Assembly (NCBI GenBank): GCA_035626815.1
Contig: DASPMY010000050.1
Span: forward strand, 62,001 to 126,000
Direction: 5' to 3'
From: Croceibacterium_A sp035626815
GTDB taxonomy: Bacteria; Pseudomonadota; Alphaproteobacteria; Sphingomonadales; Sphingomonadaceae
DNA length: 64,000 nt
Below, one piece after another: positions 59,125 through 64,000 of the stretch; position 1 is the stretch's first letter, and each line of letters opens with the position of its first letter. A program made the position numbers and the translations under genes. The notes under the pieces are model-generated. The model did not search any database. It saw nothing but the letters and a program-made list of their open reading frames with translations, and was not told where the DNA came from.

Positions 59125-60356
59125 GCCTTGACCAGGGTGACCTGGCTGACGGTGATCCCGCCGCCGCGGAAGCCGCCCTCGCAATACATCAGGTAGAACC
59201 GCCACAAGTCGCAGAACCGGCGGTCGAAGCCGGCCGGCAGCCGGCCGTGCGCCGCGGCCGCGTCGAAGCTCTTCCGCCACGCCTTGAGCGTCTCGGCGTA
59301 GTCGAGCCCGAAATCCTCCTGGTCCTGCCATGACAGCCCGCGCTCGGCGGCGAGGCGGCGGAACTCGCTGGTCTTGATCAGCAGGCCGCCGGGGAACACG
59401 TAAGCCTGGATGAAGTCGGCGTTGGCGGCGTAGGCCTCGAACAGCTCGTCGCGCATGGCGATGAACTGGAGCGCGGCGCGGCCGCCAGGCCTGAGGTTGC
59501 GCGCCAGGCAGTCGAAGAACGCCGGCCAGTACCGGCGGCCGAGCGCCTCGACCATCTCGACGCTGACGATGGCGTCGAATGGCCCGCTGGTGTCGCGATA
59601 GTCCTGCTTGCGGAACTCGATGCCGGGATGGCGGCGCCGCGCCCACGCCAGTTGCTGGTCGGACAGGCTGATCGCGGTGACCCGGCTGCCGCGGGCGGCG
59701 AAGTGGCCGGCCAGCGCGCCCCAGCCGCAGCCGATCTCGAGCAGCGTGGCCGGTTCGCCGAGGCGCTCGGCGAGCCGCTGCCACTTGCGCCGCTGGGCCG
59801 CCTCGAGCCCGTCGTCGGCGGGCCGCCAGGCGCTCGAGTAGCTCATCGTCGGGTCGAGCCAGGCGCCGTAGAAGTCGTTGCCGAGATCGTAGTGCGCGTG
59901 GATGTTGCGCTCGGCCTGGACGCGGGTGTTGCGGTTGAGCCAGTGCAGCGCGCGGCTGACGAGGCGCCACGGCCCTTTGGCGCGCGCGGTGTCGCCGAGC
60001 CGCCCGGCATTGGCCATGAACAGCGCGAACAGCGCGACCGGATCGGGGCTCGACCACTCGCCGGCCTCCCACGCCTGGTACCAGCCGACCGAGCCGCCGG
60101 CGGCGAGCCGGAGCAGCGCGCGCCAGTCGCGCAAGTGCACCTCCGCCTCGAAGCCCGGCTTGCGGCCGCCGAGCCGGCGCACGGTGCCGTCGGGCAAGTG
60201 CCCAAGGATGGCGCCGGCCTCGAGGCCCTTGTCGATGCGGTCGAGCAGCTTGTGGAAGCCCGGCGCGAGCAGGCGCGCGAGGGCGCCGGGCGCCGCCCCG
60301 AACCGCTGCCCGGCCTCGAGCAGCACGCTTCCCCGCTGCGCGCTCTCCCCCTTCAT
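59112..60356 (-). CDS. cfa: Cyclopropane-fatty-acyl-phospholipid synthase family protein
   Basis: SAM-dependent enzyme that adds a methylene (or similar C1) unit to double bonds of membrane phospholipid acyl chains. It has 414 residues. An N-terminal sterol-carrier-like half (VGWYQAWEAGEWSSPDPVAL) precedes IHAHYDLGNDFYGAWLDPTM, the SAM-binding LLEIGCGWGALAGHFAARG, VEMVEALG, FPGGLLIK and the C-terminal LYMCEGGFR-type motif (FYLMYCEGGFRGG). ATG 60356 chosen; an upstream in-frame start at 60392 adds 12 residues. It converges on the PilZ gene with a 13-base overlap. Confidence 0.93.
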   Translation of the reverse strand: MKGESAQRGSVLLEAGQRFGAAPGALARLLAPGFHKLLDRIDKGLEAGAILGHLPDGTVRRLGGRKPGFEAEVHLRDWRALLRLAAGGSVGWYQAWEAGEWSSPDPVALFALFMANAGRLGDTARAKGPWRLVSRALHWLNRNTRVQAERNIHAHYDLGNDFYGAWLDPTMSYSSAWRPADDGLEAAQRRKWQRLAERLGEPATLLEIGCGWGALAGHFAARGSRVTAISLSDQQLAWARRRHPGIEFRKQDYRDTSGPFDAIVSVEMVEALGRRYWPAFFDCLARNLRPGGRAALQFIAMRDELFEAYAANADFIQAYVFPGGLLIKTSEFRRLAAERGLSWQDQEDFGLDYAETLKAWRKSFDAAAAHGRLPAGFDRRFCDLWRFYLMYCEGGFRGGGITVSQVTLVKAQPR

Positions 60357-60407
60357 GCGCCCCCTATGAACCCTTATCCCGCCGGGCCGCAAGACGGGGC
60401 GGCACGG

Positions 60408-61370
60408 TCAGCATCCGGGCGCCTCGATGGGGACGACGGCCTTGCCCCCGAAGCGGTCCGCGCCCACCGTGCGGGCGTAGCGGGCATCGCCGAACACGAC
60501 CCGCGCCGAGCACCGCCCGCGCTCGACCCGGGCGAACGGCATCGTCGACCAGCGCGCGAACGCCTTGTTCGCCGGGTCGCGCAACGCGCGGCGGACGAGC
60601 GGGTCGGCGAAGTTGGTCGGCACCGGCGCGGTGTGCTCGGTGAGTCCGAGCAAGCGCTCGAACGGATCGTAGCGGCCCCAGGCCACCGTCCCCGACTCGC
60701 GCCAGGCGAGCTCGCGCCGCCAGAACAATACCGGACCGGGCGAGGCATAGATCGTTTCCGGAGCGGCATAAGGCGCCCCAACGCGGGGCGCATCCTTGGC
60801 GAGAGCGGTCAGGATCGCGTTGACGGCGATATAGCCACCGACGAGGGCGATCCCGATGCTGGCCGCCGCCCGCCAGCGGCCGCCCCGGCGCTCGCGGCGT
60901 CGCGAAAGCCAGATCGCCGAGCCGAGCATCAGCCAGATCCACACGTCGATGATGAACAGCGTGTCGGTGTGGTACCACCGGTTGCTCAACGGCGAGAGGA
61001 GCTGCACCGAATAAGTGGTCTGCCAGTCGAGCAGCGGATGCGTGACGGCGCCGAGGTAGCTCAGCGCCACCAGGCGTCCGAAATGCATGGCGAGGCCGCT
61101 CTGGAACACCGCACCGCGCGAGACCTGCCAGCGGTCGAGCAGCCACAGCAGGCCGGCGAGCAGCGGGGGCATCAGCAGCACGCCGCCGACGAGCCCGTGG
61201 GTGAACCCGCGGTGCGTCGCCAGCGGCGCCCAGGGCGCCCAGCCGAAGAACACGTCGATGTCGGGCATGTTGGCGCCGAGGATGAGCGCGGCGAGGCCCT
61301 TGCGGGTCATGCGCTTGGCCCCCGCCTGGCCGATCGCCCACCCGACCAGGCTGTGCGTCAGGTTGTCCAT
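60408..61370 (-). CDS. Inner-membrane metal-dependent hydrolase, YdjM family
   Basis: A 320-residue membrane protein. It starts MDNLTHSLVGWAIGQAG, the classic opening of YdjM-type proteins. ANMPDIDVFFGW and THRGFTHGLVGGVLL supply the conserved metal-ligand-like His/Asp, and THPLLDWQTTYSVQLL is the second cluster. Helices are visible at VLLMPPLLAGLLWLL, FIIDVWIWLMLGSAIWL and IGIALVGGYIAVNAIL. The C-terminal 110 residues are soluble. Enzymatic activity is assumed from the family name only. 51 bases upstream of cfa on the same strand. Confidence 0.88.
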   Translation of the reverse strand: MDNLTHSLVGWAIGQAGAKRMTRKGLAALILGANMPDIDVFFGWAPWAPLATHRGFTHGLVGGVLLMPPLLAGLLWLLDRWQVSRGAVFQSGLAMHFGRLVALSYLGAVTHPLLDWQTTYSVQLLSPLSNRWYHTDTLFIIDVWIWLMLGSAIWLSRRRERRGGRWRAAASIGIALVGGYIAVNAILTALAKDAPRVGAPYAAPETIYASPGPVLFWRRELAWRESGTVAWGRYDPFERLLGLTEHTAPVPTNFADPLVRRALRDPANKAFARWSTMPFARVERGRCSARVVFGDARYARTVGADRFGGKAVVPIEAPGC

Positions 61371-61604
61371 GAGTGTAACCCGCGGCGTGACCGAAACCGG
61401 CGTTTTTGCGACATTTGCGGCCGTGGAAATTCAGTTGCGGAACAGTGGCTTGCCGGCCTGAAAGCGCGATCGGTGTGTAACCCCGGCCGATTCATCCGCC
61501 GCATCGTCGCGGCCCTGTCGCAAGCTTCCCCGTCGTAGGCTGCGGCCACCCCATCGCGCGTTCGTGGCACGAACCGGGGCCTGTAGGACAGCGATAATTG
61601 CCCG

Positions 61605-62711
61605 CTAGCCGCCGTTGCGGCTGGTGATCCCATCGCCCTGCGCCGCCCCCGGCTCGCCTTGCGGGACGGTGCGCGTGCCGAGCGGGTCTTGCGCGGTGCC
61701 GCCGACGGTCCAGGTCTGGCCTTTGGCGAGCAAACGGGCGAGGCTGCTGTCGCGCCCCGCGCTCGCGTGGGCGTTCTGGGCGAGAACCTGCTCCTCGAAC
61801 ACCGGGCGAGGATCGTCGTAGAGCACGCCGAGCGCCATCGGGAACGGCCCGAACGGCATCTCGACCAGCATGTGCGCGATCGCGCGGTTCCGGACGTTGT
61901 GCACGATCACGCCGGCGGCCTGCCAGTCGCCGTCGGCGACATCGACCACCTGCAGCGAAAGCGTCTCAAGATCGAGCCGTATGCCCTTGGTCGCATTGGC
62001 GAACAGCATCGGCTCGCCGTCGACCAGCCAGAGCTGGCGGTCGTCGGCGCCCTTGGGCTGCGCGAAGTCGTTGAACACGTCCTTGTTGTAGACGACGCAG
62101 TTCTGGAAGATCTCGACGAACGCCGCGCCCTGGTGGCGATGCGCGGCCATCAGCACCTCGGGCAGGTTCTTCGACACGTCGAAGCCGCGCGCGACGAAGC
62201 GGGCGCCGGCGCCGAGCGCGAAGGCGCACGGCTGCGCCGGCCGGTCGACCGAGCCTTGCGGGGTCGAGGGGGTGGTCGTGCCGATGCGGCTGGTCGGCGA
62301 GTACTGGCCCTTGGTGAGGCCGTAGATCTCGTTGTTGAACAGCATGATCTGCAGGTTCACGTTGCGCCGCAGCACGTGCATCAGGTGGTTGCCGCCGATC
62401 GACAGCCCGTCGCCGTCGCCGGTGACCATCCACACGTCGAGCTCGGGGCTCGCCAGCTTGATCCCGGTGGCGAAGGCCGGCGCGCGGCCGTGGATCGTGT
62501 GGAAGCCGTAGCTCTCGATGTAGTACGGGAACCGGCTCGAGCAGCCGATGCCGCTGACGAACACCGTCTTCGCCGGATCGGCGCCAAGCTGCGGCAGCGT
62601 GCGCTGCACCGCCTTGAGGATCGCATAGTCGCCGCAGCCCGGGCACCAGCGGACCTCCTGGTCCGATTCCCAGTCCTTGAGCGTGGTGGCAATGGGGGTC
62701 ATGTCGTTCAC
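61605..62711 (-). CDS. korB: 2-oxoglutarate:ferredoxin oxidoreductase, beta subunit
   Basis: Beta subunit of a 2-oxoacid:ferredoxin oxidoreductase, which decarboxylates 2-oxoglutarate with CoA and reduces ferredoxin, using thiamine diphosphate. About 368 residues. WCPGCGDYAILKAVQRTL carries cluster-ligand cysteines, then SGIGCSSRFPYYI, the diphosphate motif VTGDGDGLSIGGNHLMH and NNEIYGLTKGQYSPTSR. The GTG at 62711 has GGAGG six bases upstream; ATG 62702 is an alternative. It follows korA after 94 bases that contain a repeat element. The last 20 residues are Gly/Gln-rich and variable. Confidence 0.94.
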   Translation of the reverse strand: MNDMTPIATTLKDWESDQEVRWCPGCGDYAILKAVQRTLPQLGADPAKTVFVSGIGCSSRFPYYIESYGFHTIHGRAPAFATGIKLASPELDVWMVTGDGDGLSIGGNHLMHVLRRNVNLQIMLFNNEIYGLTKGQYSPTSRIGTTTPSTPQGSVDRPAQPCAFALGAGARFVARGFDVSKNLPEVLMAAHRHQGAAFVEIFQNCVVYNKDVFNDFAQPKGADDRQLWLVDGEPMLFANATKGIRLDLETLSLQVVDVADGDWQAAGVIVHNVRNRAIAHMLVEMPFGPFPMALGVLYDDPRPVFEEQVLAQNAHASAGRDSSLARLLAKGQTWTVGGTAQDPLGTRTVPQGEPGAAQGDGITSRNGG

Positions 62712-62720
62712 GGGCAACCT

Positions 62721-62794
62721 CCGTTCGTCTCGAGCGAAGTCGAGAGACGAGTGGCGCGGGGCGATCGTGTCTCGACGACGCTCGACACGAACGG
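62721..62794. repeat. Intergenic repeat element with terminal inverted repeats between korA and korB
   Basis: The ends CCGTTCGT (62721-62728) and ACGAACGG (62787-62794) are inverted repeats. Inside are two imperfect hairpins, one around CTCGAGCGAAGTCGAG (62729-62745) and one at 62766-62789 (CGTGTCTCGA/TCGACACG). The layout matches dispersed hairpin repeats I recall from sphingomonad intergenic regions. It sits inside a two-gene operon and may influence mRNA processing or stability. Confidence 0.7.
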
Positions 62795-62805
62795 CTCTTG
62801 CATGA

Positions 62806-64000
62806 TCACGGCCTTGCCCCGCTTTGCGGCGAGCGGTGCTCGGGGCGCAGCGAGCCGTCGTCGTGGCCGCTTTCGGGCTCGGGCAGCTGGCCCTTGTCGG
62901 CCGGCACTTCCCCGCCCTCGTTCCCTGGAATGCCGTCGAAGTACCTGGCGATCGCCGCTTCGAGCTCGGCGATGGCGAACGGCTGGCCGCTGGTCTTGGT
63001 CAGGCTCTCGGCGTCGACCAGCAGCTGGTCGCGCAGCACGGTCTTGAACTGGCCGGTGTTCATCTCCGGGACAAGCACCTTGTCGAAGCCGGCGAGCAAT
63101 GCGCCGAGGTTCTTCGGCAGCGGCCAGACGTGGCGGACGTGGACATGGCTGACCGGGAGGCCCTGCTTGCGCGCGCGGCGCACGGCCTGGTGGATCGGGC
63201 CGAACGTGCTGCCCCATCCGACCACCGCGAGGCGCCCGGTCGGCTCGCCCAGCGACACCTCCTGGTCGGGCACGGCGATGCCGTCGACCTTGCCCTTGCG
63301 GGCGTCGGTCATCGCCTGGTGGTTGGCCGGCGAGTAGTCGATGTTGCCGGTGTTCTCGTGCTTCTCGATGCCGCCGATGCGGTGCATCAGGCCGGGCGTG
63401 CCGGGCTTGATCCACGGGCGCGCGCCCTTCGCGTCGCGCTTGTACGGCAGCAGCGTGTCGCCGGCGTTCTTCTCCTCGAGGAAGGCGACCGGGAACGGCG
63501 TGTAGCTCGCCGGGTCGGGCACCTTCCACGGCTCGGCGGCATTGGCGATGTAGCCGTCGGTCAGCAGCATCACCGGGGTCATGTACTGCACGGCGATGCG
63601 GCACGCCTCGATCGCCACCTCGAACGCGTCGGCCGGCGAGCGGGCGGCGATGACTGGCATCGGCGCGTCGCCGTTGCGGCCGTAGACCGCCTGGTAGAGG
63701 TCGCTCTGCTCGGTCTTGGTCGGCAGGCCGGTCGACGGTCCGCCGCGCTGCGAGTTGACGATCACCAGCGGCAGCTCGGTCATGATCGCCAGGCCCATCG
63801 CCTCGCCCTTGAGCGCGATGCCCGGGCCCGATGAGCTGGTCACGCCGAGCTGGCCGGCATAGCTGGCGCCGATGGCGGCGCAGATCGCGGCGATCTCGTC
63901 CTCGGCCTGGAAGGTGGTGACGCCGAACTCCTTGAGCCGGGCCAGGTGGTGCAGGATCGCGCTCGCCGGGGTGATCGGATAGCCGCCGAAGAACATCGGC
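62806..64000 (-). CDS. korA: 2-oxoglutarate:ferredoxin oxidoreductase, alpha subunit (5' end cut by window)
   Basis: The last 398 or so residues of KorA are present and the frame runs off the right edge; full bacterial fusions of gamma and alpha domains reach about 600 residues, so the N terminus is missing. Seen: GYPITPASAILHHLARL, TFQAEDEIAAICAAIGASYA, TSSSGPGIALKGEAMGLA, VNSQRGGPSTGLPTKTEQSD and, in the C-terminal part, VVGWGSTFGPIHQAVRRARK and VPEMNTGQFKTVLRDQL. Forms the heteromeric complex with korB downstream. Confidence 0.94.
   Translation of the reverse strand, partial: PMFFGGYPITPASAILHHLARLKEFGVTTFQAEDEIAAICAAIGASYAGQLGVTSSSGPGIALKGEAMGLAIMTELPLVIVNSQRGGPSTGLPTKTEQSDLYQAVYGRNGDAPMPVIAARSPADAFEVAIEACRIAVQYMTPVMLLTDGYIANAAEPWKVPDPASYTPFPVAFLEEKNAGDTLLPYKRDAKGARPWIKPGTPGLMHRIGGIEKHENTGNIDYSPANHQAMTDARKGKVDGIAVPDQEVSLGEPTGRLAVVGWGSTFGPIHQAVRRARKQGLPVSHVHVRHVWPLPKNLGALLAGFDKVLVPEMNTGQFKTVLRDQLLVDAESLTKTSGQPFAIAELEAAIARYFDGIPGNEGGEVPADKGQLPEPESGHDDGSLRPEHRSPQSGARP

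Noticed and set aside
59628..61538. 636-codon rightward open frame across cfa and the YdjM-type gene
   Set aside because: It spans two well-supported leftward genes and has no recognisable domain; composition is typical of an antisense shadow. The same applies to the frames at 14945-16795 and 33700-35547.
61371..61604. Possible small gene or RNA in the 234-bp gap before korB's 3' end
   Set aside because: Frames here have no ribosome site or recognisable product and no tRNA-like or strong hairpin structure was found.

Overview
The window is GC-rich (about 65% by eye) chromosomal DNA of an alphaproteobacterium, most likely a sphingomonad (Sphingomonadales). The pointers are the mix of housekeeping genes (branched-chain 2-oxoacid dehydrogenase, purF followed by an SDR gene, KorAB), very tight gene packing with ATGA/GTGA overlaps, and short hairpin repeats of the kind scattered through sphingomonad genomes. 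No lineage assignment by alignment was possible.

Left part (1-13.3 kb): a cut-off wecB, tRNA-Asp, two small ORFs, the bkdA1-bkdA2-bkdB operon behind a good sigma-70-type promoter, thyA and tRNA-Pro. Then come two tandem nucleotidyltransferase-fold genes coupled to a GT4 glycosyltransferase, followed by purF and an SDR oxidoreductase.

Middle part (13.3-52 kb): a large surface-polysaccharide locus. A first block carries a UDP-sugar epimerase, a membrane-bound 4,6-dehydratase, a sugar aminotransferase, a short phosphoglycosyl transferase and a NeuD/PglD-type acetyltransferase. Together these look like a diNAc-bacillosamine-type starter-sugar route. It is followed by fnlA-fnlB-fnlC and wbuB, which make and transfer L-FucNAc. 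Running rightwards is a HisH/HisF/WbpG amidotransferase trio (26.3-28.9 kb). Running leftwards is a compact run of 17 genes (46.1 to 28.9 kb) with nearly every junction overlapping or a few bases wide. It encodes an oxidoreductase/acetyltransferase/aminotransferase trio, legionaminic-type nonulosonate synthesis (LegB, CMP-transferase, synthase, hydrolysing 2-epimerase, PtmE-like guanylyltransferase), an N-formyltransferase, a second complete amidotransferase trio, Wzx, Wzy, two transferases and a methyltransferase. Upstream lie a membrane-anchored accessory protein, Wzc, Wza and an O-antigen ligase/polymerase-like protein. The inferred product is an exported glycan carrying a nonulosonic acid and unusual N-substituents (amidino and formyl).

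Right part (52-64 kb): small membrane ORFs, a 1481-residue RTX protein with an N-terminal Asp-box/kelch-like propeller and four 498-bp tandem repeats, a secreted beta-helix protein, a PilZ protein, cfa, a YdjM-type membrane protein, korB and a cut-off korA.

The most unusual points are: two complete but divergent amidine-forming modules in one glycan locus, whose HisF subunits have each lost a different catalytic aspartate; an in-frame repeat element inside the E2 gene bkdB; a Tat-exported beta-helix protein with a phage-tailspike-like C terminus; and a perfect 27-bp palindrome covering the start codon of the acetyltransferase gene.
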